Counted from the stretch's first letter, positions 52,008 through 64,000 are shown. The stretch is 64,000 nt of DNA from Liolophura sinensis (GCF_032854445.1 NC_088295.1:28757385-28821384); one strand, 5' to 3'. Numbers and translations: made by a program. Notes: a model not told the origin generated them from the letters alone.

Positions 52008-52065
52008 GTAGAAATATTCTAGAGTACAGTGTAAAACACCAATCAAATAATAAATAAGTAAATAC
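52008..52065 (+). mobile_element. SINE 3'-end remnant
   Basis: AGAAATATTCTAGAGTACAG, TGTAAAACACCAATCAAATA and ATAAATAAGTAAATA. Confidence 0.65.
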
Positions 52066-55000
52066 ATTATAGTTGCAGAGACATTTTGGTTGAATGATTG
52101 AATGTATATAAAAACTGCTGCATGTTAATTACTAATCATTTTATGTTCGCTTATAATTCTCTTTATGGAACTCAACCGGTTTGGCTGACTGTTACATGGA
52201 AATTGTCCTCCTGTCTCGTATAATTGCTGATGACAGGCTCTGTGAGTTACTGTTACACTCTGGACCATTCACCTCCCAAGTCTTGCAGTTGTCTGGAGAT
52301 GTAATGGAAGCAGTTTATGACAGGGTTGTTTGGCGTGAGATGACTTTCATTGCGACAGTTTGGGCTGATGGATGCGTGTGACCGGTGGCTTCAACAAACG
52401 GTGCTGTACTCGTGGAGGAATTCTGCCCGATCAAAGTTTAATAGATGGAGGAAAAGATTGCTCTGAATTCTCAATAGATTGACCATTTAAAGCTCAACCC
52501 AGGGTTGAGATTGAGGTTGTGGTAAGATAGGTATGTAATTAACTGAGCTGTGACTGTAAGACAGAAGGGCAGTCCTGCTCGTCTCTGGTAGAGATCTCCC
52601 ACCCATGAAATTAGGCATCAGGAAGGAGCTGAGGAGCAGCCGACAGCCTGGGGGTAATCCTTACTTAGTCAACTTACTGTCACCATTTAACCATACTGTG
52701 ATGCTATAGGGCAATATGCCAGTTCATGCTTCTTAACCATTTGACACCTCTGTTAAAGTTCTGTTTTTAAGCTGCCACATGTACATGTAGCTCTAAAAGT
52801 CACTCTGTGTCTGTCTGTAGACCTGTTGGTCAGTCTTTGTTTGATCAGACTTCTTACACCACGTATCTTTTGATGCAGGCAGTTCAACCAGACTTTCGAC
52901 ATCCTATCTTTTAACATGGGTCATTCATTTTTATGAAGGGCCTGAGTGCACAACAATATCCTGTTTAAGTGCAATGATCGAGTCAGCTAGGGCAGGTTTG
53001 TGTTTTTTTTCTTTTTGTCAAAAGTGCTCTACAATATTATTTGTCTTTAACATGATGTGTGCTAATCTTCATGTACAGTTTATCTTAAAGTTGGAAACTT
53101 ACTCCTATTCAGCATGCAAGGTAACTAACTCTAGGGAACCTTTTTAAACATCCTTTGTCCTAAAATCTGTATGACAAATATGAATCTATATATGCATAAT
53201 TTTGAACCTGTTTACAGTTGTAAAGATTCAGGCTTGATACACTGTTACCTGTATGTTTTACTGTTCTTGAAGCCTTTTGATTAAGATTTACATGTGGATA
53301 GAAATACTGAAGGCACATCTTTAATCTAAGAATATGTGAGCAATGTATCAAAATGTTACTGTCTGTAAATGGTGAAATATTGATATTTTAACTGTGATAA
53401 AATAATACTACATCAGTTGAACTGTCTGTCTGTGTCTTAAAAGAGTATAACTAGCACAATGATCACACCCCTCATGGTTTCAATAAAGGACACAGGAGGC
53501 AAGCCAGCAATATGGCAGTAAACCAGCTCAAGTGCCAGTGAGAAAGGCAATGGTTGTTGTTTATGTCTCAGTCTGCACAGTACATGCCAACCTACATGTT
53601 GTTTCTGGCCCAATTTGCACCATGCCAAGGTGATAAAACAATATTTAGGGATCGTCAAAATGAAAACAGTTTTGTAGTACTTGTACCAGAGACACAGTAT
53701 GATATCAGAGGGGCTATAACAGCGCGACTTTATCTTTCATTCTCATGTCCCTCATCAACAACAAAATTCAAATGGCTTCCAGTGATGACAGACTTGAAGA
53801 TTAACTTGTTGTCTTGGTATTTATAGAAAAGTCAAATCAGTGCATTTGCACTTGTAATTTGTAAATGGAAATGTAACCTTGTTATCTCTGAGATTCTGGA
53901 AATATGAAGGTATTAGTTATGTTAGATCATAAATATAATTTTTTGACCAAAAATGTTCGTTAAAGCTTTCATGAATGTGGAAGAATTATGTGAAGACCAC
54001 TTGTTACTCTCAATATTGAAATTCTCAAAATATAACAATTTTGTCCAAAGAATATTCCTTAAAGCTATAGTTATATATATATCTGTGTATTGTCATGACT
54101 GAAGGAATATGAAAACTATCTGTATAGGTAACTTTAAATATTGAAATTCTCATCTAGGGTGGATTTCTATGTAGTCAGTACACTATTTGCATCTGCCTCT
54201 TAGAATGTCCGCCTAGAAGAAAGCCTAGAAGATTTAATTAGTTTAGCAAGAAAAGTAATTAAGATGGACACCAAATTAAGTGGAGAGAGAGAAGGTTGCT
54301 CTGTTGTTCTTTGATTGTTCCTGTGTTAGCACAGTTTCCAGAGACTCAAAACTGCTAATTACATGTATGTGCTGCATGATTGCAGTGACATTTTGCAGTG
54401 TTGTTCTTCATTCTCTTCATAGATGTACACGCTAACCGATTTTCACAAATATATCCATTTGTGTTTCCCCAGTTACAATGAAGAGTTTTTCATCCATTAT
54501 AAGCCTTGTTGAGGCTTCTTAATACCTACAAAACATATTGTTCATACAGCCTGACTGTGCTGTGAAATGTTGATGTCACTACACATAAGGTGGTCATAAT
54601 GCTGTCTTATTGCTAATCTGCATATTATGTCTAAATTGAACAGGTCATAATTTTTCTCATGCCTGTAGAGTCAGTCACCCAACATAAATACACTAATTTG
54701 TAACCAGACATACATGATATTGTATGTACTGGAGCTCAGTTGGAAAGGTTGATAGTTGGTCATCTAAGGACAAATGGGCGATATCCTTGCCTCTTAAGCT
54801 AATTGTTTTATGTGGGATAAACTGGATGCACAAACTGGAAGAACCATTTATGGCTGGTATTGGATGGTGGGCACCAGCCATTTAGCCAATTCTGTCTGTA
54901 CCATGGACAAGGCCCTGTAATAGGTAGTTGTCTGGGAGTGTAAGCTCAGACTGATCTGACAGTCCTACCTATGGATCAGTGAGCATCTGACAGTGGGACT

Positions 55001-55489
55001 GGTTAGGGGCAGGAGCTTAGACAGGTGGCCCTGACAGGTGAACCAGCAGGCTTGTTGGGATTGCCCAGGCTACACCAGCCCTGCTGTCCCTACTCCCTCT
55101 CCCCTTGGTACACCAGGCTCATTCTCAGCTGTGACCAGCTTATCACTAAACTTTGACTTGTATAATATCAGGGCCACTCTATATTGACTTTCTGATGCAG
55201 AGTTTTTGCTCCCAGTGTCAGAGTCATTTAACTGTTGGTATGAGAGATGATAATTCCCTTAAGGGTTTTTAGCGAATGTGAATAATTTTTCAGTTCAGCT
55301 TTTCAGTTTTTTCGAAGACATTTTATTGAACACTGACAGTTTGTGTTGAACGTCCTGATGCAGTATGGTGCAATGGAAGCTAAGTGGATTCTATACAATT
55401 GCACAGTTAATTCTTTAAAGAAATCTGAGCTGATGTTGTCATGCTGTTGTGTGAATTCTTCTGTATTATTCTCCATCTATGTAAACATG
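52066..55489. other. Non-coding stretch with two higher-complexity islands
   Basis: About 52180-52680 and 54860-55140 are less AT-rich and non-repetitive. An open frame of 75 codons across 52157-52381 has a protein-like composition, but no acceptor and no good start. No gene is established. Confidence 0.3.
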
Positions 55490-55550
55490 ACAGCCTTCAT
55501 ATAAGACAAAAATTCTTGAGTGGAGCGTTAAAACCAATCAAATCCCAGCT
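55490..55550 (+). mobile_element. SINE 3'-end remnant
   Basis: TTCATATAAGACAAAAATTC, TTGAGTGGAGCGTTAAAACC and AATCAAATCC. Confidence 0.6.
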
Positions 55551-56909
55551 GTTCACTGTTAGACTTGTTACACATAGAACGCAGCTGTGGAATAAAGTTA
55601 TAGCCAAAACATGTCGAGGGGGTCTTTGTAACCTTTCAGTAAGTTATCATAAAACTCTTTGTTTGTGATAGTCTGACATTATATGCATACAATGACATGC
55701 AATTCCTTGGACTGCTCTGTCTGTCTATGATGTCACAATAGCCTTTAACATGATAATATCATAAAAAAAGATGTAGTGAATTATGAAGTCAAATGGATCA
55801 GCTATCATTTTAAAAAAAAAGGTCTGTACATGGACAGTAATTGCCAAGATTATTTTTTGCATACATTCATGCAAGTGTATAATGTATGTCGACTGTTGAT
55901 CTGTACTAAAGTCTTTCTGACATTGAAAACATCCCAACACCCTTGTAAAAAATATAAAAAAAGAAAACACGTTTTAAAAAAAAACATAAAAAAAAAACAC
56001 CATAATGAAGTTGACCAGCATGAGGTGGAATAATTCCAGCGAATATTTCATCATGTTGTGAAATCTTCTCATATTCTCACCTTGTGCTCATGATTAAAAT
56101 GAATTTTTGTTGATTGATTTGACACTTTAGGGAGATGCATTTAATTAATCAAGCACAGCTCTCTACGGTTTTCTTTGAAGGAATGTTACTTTTTATACAA
56201 GTAATGTTATTAGAGTGATGAAAGCTATCGAAAATCATTTTTAATTTTCACCAACTTTTCCATAATTTACGGTCATGCCATTTTCTACAGTTGATCCAAA
56301 AGATATGCAGTGTTGTGTTAGGTGCTAAGTCAGAATTAATGCAGGACTCAACATGCATGTGCACTCGCAAGCAGTGGATGAAATCACTGCTCACGTAGTG
56401 GGTGTCACATCTCTTCTTTCCTCCATTTTACACATTATAGCATCTCTTGTGCAATTTTTTGGCTCTAAAATGCCAAGTGTCAGATAGGCGTTGTCATTTA
56501 TCATCAGTGTTGGTTATTGGACGAGTTCAAAATGGAAAACACAGTTTACTTCACTACATCATCTTTATCAATCACCGCTTACAAAATTAATTACGAGTTT
56601 TACCAGCTTCTTTCTGTTTTCACTTTCCAAGGCGGCTTCTGCTGCAGGCCATGGCTGTATCATAGGGTGAAGTCTGTATAATATTACATGGTCTAGGGGT
56701 GCTGTTTTTTTAAGAGATGCTAAGGCTCACCAGAAATCATTTAAAAAAAGAAAGTTTTTTTTTTGTGGAAGGATAAGTGAGTGTATCTGCTCATCCCATC
56801 TCTGAACCCGCATGATTTACCTGATCTTCGTCTTGACATGTAACCCAAAGGAAATCCTGTTAGAACCTCTTTCCACTTTAGCCCAGCTTATGGGCTTGAA
56901 CATTTGCAG
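55551..56909. other. Non-coding stretch
   Basis: AT-rich with several A runs near 55920-56000. No gene is recognised. Confidence 0.4.
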
Positions 56910-56995
56910 GCATGGCTCACACTATAAGTGTGGCCCTATGACTAGTGGTACAAGTTTTTACCCATATGTCAATAGCCCTACATCCTATGTTTGTG
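56910..56995 (+). CDS. Weak candidate exon, unknown
   Basis: Bounded by acceptor catttgcag and donor TTTGTG|gtgagt. One frame is open across it: HGSHYKCGPMTSGTSFYPYV then NSPTSYVC. It could be an internal exon of a gene spanning this region, but 86 bp with good edges can arise by chance, and no linked exon was found. Confidence 0.15.
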
Positions 56996-58307
56996 GTGAG
57001 TTGACCTTCACAAAGGCGCTGGATCGGATCAACAATCAACGCTGCCGCTGGTAATTGTTTGCATTGTATTTCAACTTAGTCTAATTTGTTTTTCTGTATT
57101 ATTTTCTCTTTCTGACTTGACCAACACGTAGGTTAACAAAGATTGACTGTCAGATCCAAAAAATATCCAAATGAATGTCAATGTAATTATTGTTCAGTTC
57201 AGTACTTTCAGCGTAGCTAGTTTTTGTAATACAAGTGTTGGATTGCTACTCATGACACCATATACATCTTATAGTGTTTTTACATTGTATTTTTGATTAG
57301 CTGTCCTCTGTCCATAAACTGACTTGTATAAATGAAAAATCCTTCGTTAGAGCACTAAATACCACTCTTGGATAACGGTTTAATTCTAGCGCTCTGGTTT
57401 TGTGTACCTTTAAAGCTGATTGCCAATGTGTAAATAAAGCAGTGCAAACTCTTCAAAAACTGACACCCTGCAAAATGTCTTGGACTAGTTTGTCTGGCAT
57501 TCTGGACTCATTGATAAATAAATGAATAGCCTGGCCTTGTTAAAAGATATATATCAACAGTTTTATCAGCAGACTGACTGACAGACTGACAGAATAGGCA
57601 GTACTGGCAAATTTTTGTCACCATAAAACCGCTTGACTATGGCACTGAAAAAGTGAACTACACGTAAGTAAAGGAATACCTATATATAAATTGTCCATTT
57701 TTACACTAAAATGAGCCTTGAAAGTGTAATCTGTTGTTATAACTGGCTAAGACGATGTATGGTGTCTGTAAGTGTATGGTATCTGTGAGTAGCTATAAGG
57801 TATTGGAACTTGGCCCAGTCTTTACCAGTGTGTTCATGTGTATAGACCCATGAGTGGTGTAGCAGACGTATGGTTATCAGGGTGGGGGATGTTGGGCGAA
57901 GTAATGGCTATACTGTATTCACTCAGGTGTAGTAGATAATTGTGAAGACACAATTCCTGTGGCATATGGTACTTAAACATTCATCTATAGTAATGATGTT
58001 GACATGTTTCTATCACATTAGTGTCTGGAGGTTGGGGTGTTGATGCAGGCATGGAAGTGTAGGATGGCTAATCCGATTGTGCTAACTTCCTGGGAAATCA
58101 TTGTAAGGTACGATCGTTAGTCCAAGTGTAGCAGATATGTGAAAGTCATTGGATGATGCGAGTATAAGCTATCCCCAAGCGTCACAAAGATGCCTTCCAG
58201 ACATTTGGACCATTCAGACATGTAAACTCACAGACTGCTTGTTAAAGTAGTAGTTCTTCTCTCTCCATAATAATGCTTGAAAATGGACTGTATTTCACTT
58301 ACAGTTA
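56996..58307. other. Non-coding stretch
   Basis: AT-rich. A short GACTGACTGACAGACTGACA run lies near 57575. No gene is recognised. Confidence 0.4.
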
Positions 58308-58582
58308 GGGGGCCTCCGTGGCTCAGTCGGTTGGCGCGCTAGCGCAGCGTAATGACCCAGGAGCCTCTCACCAATGCGGTCGCTGTGAGTTCAAGTCCAG
58401 CTCATGCTGGCTTCCTCTCCGGCCGTAAGTGGGAAGGACTTCCAGCAACCTGCAGATGGTCGTGGGTTTCCCCCGGGCTCTGCCCGGTTTCCACCCACCA
58501 TAATGCTGGCCGCCGTCATATAAGTGAAATATTCTTGAGTACGGCGTAAAACACCAATCAAAAAAAAAACAAAAAAAAAAAC
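58308..58582 (+). mobile_element. Full-length tRNA-derived SINE, best copy in the window
   Basis: Begins GGCCTCCGTGGCTCAGTCGG. The pol III A box is at 58319-58330 (TGGCTCAGTCGG) and the B box at 58389-58398 (GTTCAAGTCC). A conserved body follows (GGGCTCTGCCCGGTTTCC, CCACCATAATGCTGGCCGCC) and the end TTGAGTACGGCGTAAAACAC CAATC, then poly-A broken by one C. It resembles the Meta-SINE/RUDI type described from molluscs and other invertebrates; the family name is from memory. Confidence 0.93.
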
Positions 58583-60149
58583 TTACAGTTAGACACTTTT
58601 CAAGTGACACATTTCATTTCATTCTGATTGATTCATTTATCTTTTATTGCCAGTTCAGAAAATTTTGTTAAGTGTGATTACATGTAATTTCTTAATATCA
58701 GAAAACATAAGTGTTGGCATAAAAAGTATCATTTTAAATCCTTTATGTGTTTCTGAAAGTGCATTTTAACATACCAAACTTGAGGTGATATACGGTAGCT
58801 GGTATGTATAAGCTCATTTCTTAATGCCATTTAAATTTCCATCATGTCTTCAGTCTCAAGCAATCTAAAATCAAGAAAATAAGCACTTAATTCTCAATTA
58901 TTGATATTTATTATTTCTTATACATGTAGCTGACAGTAGAAACACAATCTCATACAGCATCCCAATGTTACAGTTTATTTGTCAAAAAGTTTTAAAATGT
59001 GTTTGTATGGCTTCCTTATCATAGATCACAAAGGGAATTCAGTGTCTCTCAAACATTTTTTATCTAAAGTATAATATTGTGTTTATGCTATTTTTTGAAA
59101 ACATCTTTGCAGCAGAGATTAGGTTTACCCAACTAGCACATATTCTTTGATGATTGCGGTGATAATAACAGTGGTGTATTTCCTATGCTATAAACGTTTG
59201 CCAGTTCTTTTCTTCTTGATAGATTTTTGGGGTGTCCACTCTTTCATCTTCAGGGATAAATTTGTTCTCAAGTACAGTAGTTTTTTGTCATCATTGTTAT
59301 TTTGTGTTTTGCAAGTTTTTAAATCATGTAATGGGGTGATACATTTTCCCTTCTATATGTAAAACATTTCCTTCACTGAGGAAAGTGATGGTTTTAGTCT
59401 GTGGACTTTCCACATTCACCATTTTGAATATACTGTTCTAATTTTTGGTGCACATGTAAATGGTCATCACCCATCCATATGGACACTCATGTTACTAAGC
59501 TATCATACTTGTAACTCAAGTAACTGGTTCCTCAGATGTGATGTGACCATTAGTGGCTTCATAGGGGGGTGGAAATTTCATTTACTATTTCTTAATTACT
59601 TCAGTACCTTAAGGCAGCTTCTCAAGTTTACCCAGATCCTGTTGACTCCTCTGTTGCTGAGGTAATTAGTTTTTAAGGAAGCTAGCCCAAGCCACATACT
59701 CTGTCCCTCGGTGTCTTATGATTTATATTGTCCTACTGTACACTGCGCTAAAAATACCAACTTGTTGTTCAGGAAACTAACTGATAATATCTATCTAATC
59801 TGTAGAAGATTGGGGATTATTGATCCTATATTCAGTCATAATTCTGACTTCATGAAGAAATGTGGAGAGTATTTGCACCGTTGATCTTGAAAAAGTCACA
59901 TTTTTATTCTATGGAATGTCCCCAGATTTACATGATTAACCTGACAGGTGATTTTAAGTGATATCACATTTACGTATATATCTTTTGAACTGAGCTCATG
60001 CGTATGTGGACAAATCAACCCCAAATCTAATTGAAAGAGTTTGGAAAGAAGATGACTATATCATTGTAATAAGGGTCCCTTAGTTTGCTGGCTCAACATT
60101 AGCTGCCGTAATTCATAAACTGTTTCAACATAATTTGTACAGTTTTTGG
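58583..60149. other. Non-coding stretch
   Basis: AT-rich. Nothing is recognised. Confidence 0.4.
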
Positions 60150-60265
60150 AAGACACAAGCAAATCATTTTAGCCTCATTTTCATAATAATTATATTGCAT
60201 AAATTCCACTGATAAGAGTACGTCAGTGGTTTAAAAATATTTACAGTATATACTCATTTGTTGTA
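60150..60265 (+). repeat. Dispersed repeat C, copy 3 (second half)
   Basis: ACACAAGCAAATCATTTTAG, TTTTCATAATAATTATATTG, AAATTCCACTGATAAGAG and ATATTTACAGTATATAC match copies at 34.5 and 41.3 kb. Confidence 0.75.
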
Positions 60266-60770
60266 AGTCAGTGTACATTATTGGTAATTCTTTGATCCAT
60301 GTCTTAGATTACTTTTCCCCAGCAAATGTTCATGAGGTTGTCCTTTCACTTGATCAGGGCAGTCCAAGTGATATGTATTTGAAGTCTTCTACTCTCACAA
60401 TCTGATTCACTGTGATTTGACAGATGTAATGCTTAGATTGACTTAAAGACGGCTGGTTAAGGGTTTTTGTAGCATGCTTGTGTTTTAGATCTGCTAAAAG
60501 GTAAGCTGGTTGATGTTAGTAGTCTTTCCTCTCCAGTAGCTCAAAGAGTTAATTTATTTGTACTCCATCAATCCTAGATACTAACTTTTCAACCAAACCC
60601 AGACTAGATAATTCATTTTTAGCACCAAACCATGTTACTGTCAATAACATGGTAAACATTCAAAGTTACATAGTTTCTAGCTTATCAAACCTTTTAATAC
60701 AGTACTTTACTTGTATTACATTGTGTTACGACTATATCATTGTGTGTCCCATCTCCTGAGCATTGGGTTT

Positions 60771-60937
60771 TGATTTATTTATTTATTTACTTGATTGGTG
60801 TTTTACGCCATACTCAAGAATATTTTCCTTATATGACAGCAGCCAGCTTTATGGTGGGAGGAAACGGGGCACAACTCTGGGAAAACCCACGACCATCCAC
60901 AGGTTGCTGACAGACCTTTCCAAGTTGGCCGAGTTGA
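60771..60937 (-). mobile_element. SINE 3' two-thirds, reverse
   Basis: TTTATTTATTTATTTACTTG, TTGGTGTTTTACGCCATAC, CTTTATGGTGGGAGGAAAC, CCCACGACCATCCACAGGTT and GACAGACCTTTCCAAG. Confidence 0.85.
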
Positions 60938-62051
60938 GTTTTTTAATTATTTTTGACAAAAACTACTCGAACATACATTTTGTCAACTCCCATGAAAATC
61001 CCTATTTCAGATCCAGCAGCTATAACCTTTCTTCATCGTACAAATTTGTTTTGCTCTGGTAATGAGTATCTGCTGCCTTTGTAAGTGAGAAAAACATATT
61101 AAAACCCTGAACGAGACACAAGTCTGAGAATAATGGGGTTATGATTGGTCTTTGTTGGCAGTCACATTTGGTCAAACTATCGAGAATGGAGGTTTGTGTC
61201 TGTGGGATGTGCTTTGTACGAGCCATAACTGCTGCAGGCTGCCTCTGCCTCCTTGCTCTTTGCATATACATGTAAAGCCAGCTTGTCCTGTGCTAGGGAA
61301 ATGGTCCAGCATGGAGAACCATTGTCAACAGAATCACAAATCTCATGTGTTTGGAACGAGCATGACGAATTCCCTCATGGGCCATTCAGATTGAACCATT
61401 TGTAGATTTGCATGCTTTCCGAGAGACATTGTTAGTTATGTATTATTAATGGGCCAGGGACTGTTGGAGGTAGCAGAGGCGTAGCATGCAACATTAGGTT
61501 GATGGTGGTAACCTGATGGTAACGAGTCCCACAGAGATGCCGCTCTCCAGCTCTGATATGATTAATTTGGACTTCAAGCGAAATGATTTTACCTTTTCAT
61601 ACAGAATGTTACATACATGTAAATGAGTACTGAAATAATTGATCTTCTGAGAATGGCCATTCGACCATTGGATAGCAACATGAGTCGATAACAGCCAGTT
61701 ATATTGCCTGTTGTTCTGTGCAATACATCCAGCACTTGTGCGGGGATTTTAGGAATGTGGTTTGAAGTGTTTTGTAACATATGCATTTTAATATAAGTGT
61801 GGGATGTTCATGCATTTTTAATCTGTCAGTGAAATTTCCTCAGTCCATGCGAATGCCATGTGTATTAGATTTATCAGTGTGGATTTTAGTGCAAATAAAC
61901 CCAAACCAGCCTGATGACTGCATCCACCATTTGAGAAGCTGCCCCAGTTCTGAAGCTGTTGTATTCTGTAAGAAGAGTTCAGTGAGAAGGATTTAAGATA
62001 ATCTAGATCGCTTTTGTAATGGTTTCCTAAATGTTAAACAGTTTGCAAGAT
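60938..62051. other. Non-coding stretch with a higher-complexity island
   Basis: About 61140-61580 is non-repetitive and less AT-rich, with TTTGCATAT and ATTTGCATG octamer-like cores and ATTATTAATGG. It could be an enhancer; no exon is seen. Confidence 0.3.
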
Positions 62052-62135
62052 ATCAATTATTTATTTTATTTACTTGATTTATTTTGGCGCTTTATGCCAC
62101 ACTACATTATATTTTGCTTTTGAAGACTTTTCAGT
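62052..62135 (-). mobile_element. Degraded SINE end, reverse
   Basis: ATTTATTTTATTTACTTGAT, TTTGGCGCTTTATGCCAC and ACATTATATTTTGCTTTTG, weakly similar to the complement of the SINE end. Confidence 0.4.
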
Positions 62136-62267
62136 AGTGCCCATTAAATGTTGGCATTCCTTGTTTCTCTCTTTGACCCATACAATTTTTGACAATATGG
62201 CCTCATAAACTTCAACCCTATCATAATAGTTTCATTGAGACGATTTATAAATGGCTATTGAATGGCT

Positions 62268-62510
62268 GTTCAAATCTACCTCACGCTGGCTTCTTCTCCC
62301 ACCCGTATGTGGGAAGGTCTGCTGTACGTGGGAAGGTCAGCTGTACGTGGGAAGGTCTTCCATACGTGGGAAGCAACCTGCAGATGGTCGTGGGTTTCCC
62401 CCAGGCTCTGCTTAGTTTTCTGCCACCATAAATAACTGGCCGCCATTGTATATGTGAAATATTCTTGAGTACAGCGTAAAAACAACAATCAGATAAATAA
62501 ATAAAATATA
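62268..62510 (+). mobile_element. SINE with internal multiplication of one motif
   Basis: GCTGGCTTCTTCTCCCACCC is followed by four copies of (T)ACGTGGGAAG(GTC) (from about 62303 to 62372, first copy TATGTGGGAAGG), then CAACCTGCAGATGGTCGTGG and the normal 3' end AAATATTCTTGAGTACAGCG. The extra copies occupy a place where other SINEs have one. Confidence 0.88.
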
Positions 62511-63405
62511 AATGGCTACTGTGATTCAACAGCTTTCAACAAAAAACGCATAAAGAAAGAAGGATCCTCTTTCGGATAGAAAATAAACAGAGTAGAGCAC
62601 AACGAGTAAAAGAACTTAACTGAATTATCTCTACAATAGCATTTGACCAACAAATATGAAATTCAAATTGTTTTCCATCAACACGATTGTTTATTGTTAT
62701 TTATGTTTGCAGTTTTATAGTGTTTGCCCTTATAGGACATGAAAGTATGGCTGAGCTGTTTTCATTTTATGCTTGTACTATAAAAATGTAATTTGTTGAA
62801 TCTACTGGAAGGTGCTATATGTATGATTTGCGATCACAGCTATGTTGGATCTCTAACAAATGAATTTCATGGTTTCTCCTGGAGTATTCTTTAAATATAT
62901 ACCCTGTGGTTCATCAAATTCTTTTTCAGGTATCCAACATGGCTGCAAGTGTCAGTGATAGCTATAGCCTCCCAGAAAGCAAGAGTTATTTGCTAAAAAT
63001 TTACTGTGGTTGAATACTGGGAATGTGAATCTTTTAATAGTAATAACGAGGGGGTGTAAAACCATCCACCTGAACTAAATGTGTAGTGCCTGTATTTCAC
63101 TTAAAGTGGTTCCTTGGCTAATCCTGCTGTAAGATGTTTCTAAGCTCACTAAGAGGCTGATAAAGCCTGTAGATAAACTGTCTCCATTCTGGTAGAGTTA
63201 TGGAGTTGTACTGTCAGATTTGTCAGATTCCTAGCCATGTTCAACACATATACACAGATCCTTATCTAGCCTCCCTCACCTCTGATGCACGGCAGGTTTC
63301 TAAAGTACCAGTTTAGAACAGTGCAGATCACCGTCTGGCATTTATAATCTTTTTGTTCTCACACTTAACTATTTATGTTTGCTTGCGTGGATACAACTGA
63401 AAAGG
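62511..63405. other. Non-coding stretch
   Basis: AT-rich. Nothing is recognised. Confidence 0.4.
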
Positions 63406-63460
63406 CTGATACATGTACAGAAAAATGTACAGACAAATGTACAGACAAATGTACAGATAG
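63406..63460. repeat. 12-bp tandem repeat, about four units
   Basis: AAATGTACAGAC repeated from about 63421, flanked by ACATGTA motifs. Confidence 0.85.
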
Positions 63461-64000
63461 TACATGTATGTTATCGAGAGAAATACATGTACATGTAGTA
63501 GGAAAACAACCATGTAAATGTAGCACATGTTCTGCAGATTTTCTGTTGTAATGAGAACTTTAAGACTTCTTGGATATGAATGCATCCAGATTTTTCCCCC
63601 GGCATGTCTATTGCTTGTAATTTCTATAGTTGTTTTATTTATTATTTGCATGCAATACCTTCATTGTAAAGCAAAATTTTCACGAGCTAAAACATCTACA
63701 GACTAAATGCACCACATTTTTTTTCTCTCCAAACGATTAACATAAATTCTGCATTAAAATTGTTTAATGTAGTTTGTTTAATTTTAATCTGTAGTCCTAT
63801 ACAGTTCCCATTGCAAATGTACAATTTGTCTTGTTTTTCATACACATACATCCAGGGTATTACTCATAGATTGCTTGACAAGGTTTATAGTTTAAGCTTA
63901 GGGACCAAAAGCTTACAGTGACAATGAAAGACAAACTTAAGCTCTGTCTGTACATAAAGCTTTAACCTATGCCTGCATTAGTGTTGATATTGAGGTTACC
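63461..64000. other. Non-coding stretch to the window edge
   Basis: AT-rich. No gene is recognised. Confidence 0.4.

Noticed and set aside
52157-52381. 75-codon plus-strand frame with protein-like composition
   Set aside because: No AG acceptor near its left end, and its only ATG is internal with weak context; kept only as a remark on an island.
58308-58400. tRNA gene
   Set aside because: A and B boxes are present, but no cloverleaf with an acceptor stem forms; the sequence is the head of a SINE seen in many copies.

Overview
The window is nuclear DNA of an invertebrate, most likely a marine lophotrochozoan and probably a mollusc. This rests on short exons split by GT-AG introns, AT-rich non-coding DNA, many copies of a tRNA-derived SINE of the kind known from mollusc genomes, frequent TACATGTA palindromes and several minisatellites. 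The species cannot be named from the sequence alone.

One gene is certain: a complete UHRF1 orthologue on the + strand, 17 coding exons from the ATG at 2031 to the TAA at 22359. It encodes about 909 residues: ubiquitin-like domain (exons 1-2), tandem Tudor domain (exons 3-6), PHD finger (exons 7-8), SRA domain (exons 9-14), a polybasic linker (exons 14-15) and a C-terminal RING (exons 16-17). An E2F-type site and an E-box lie about 110-130 bp before the ATG, as expected for an S-phase gene. The reading frame as given is broken three times (exon 5 once, exon 9 twice). Each break is repaired by one extra G, which suggests base-calling loss rather than gene decay. The first Tudor domain carries an unusually long acidic insert. 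The introns hold SINEs, a small inverted-repeat element with its own short ORF (intron 3), a duplicated segment (intron 13) and a 60-bp higher-order minisatellite (intron 14).

From about 23.8 kb to the right edge (40 kb) no gene can be established. This stretch looks like intergenic DNA or a very long intron. It holds tandem arrays (69 bp at 28.6-29.7 kb, 31 bp at 32.6-33.4 kb, 42 bp at 38.8 kb, 34 bp at 42.0-42.3 kb), about a dozen SINE pieces, three families of unidentified dispersed repeats, a possible promoter and first exon near 30.5-30.8 kb, and a few weak coding candidates (26.54-26.97 kb +, 36.8-37.0 kb -, 45.9-46.2 kb -). Between the repeats are islands of higher-complexity sequence that could be regulatory, but this cannot be shown here.

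I found no CRISPR array, operon, viral gene or toxin gene. The most useful observations are the G-loss frameshifts, the acidic Tudor insert, the inverted-repeat element with promoter, ORF and poly(A) signal, and the 69-bp array carrying seven regularly spaced E-boxes.
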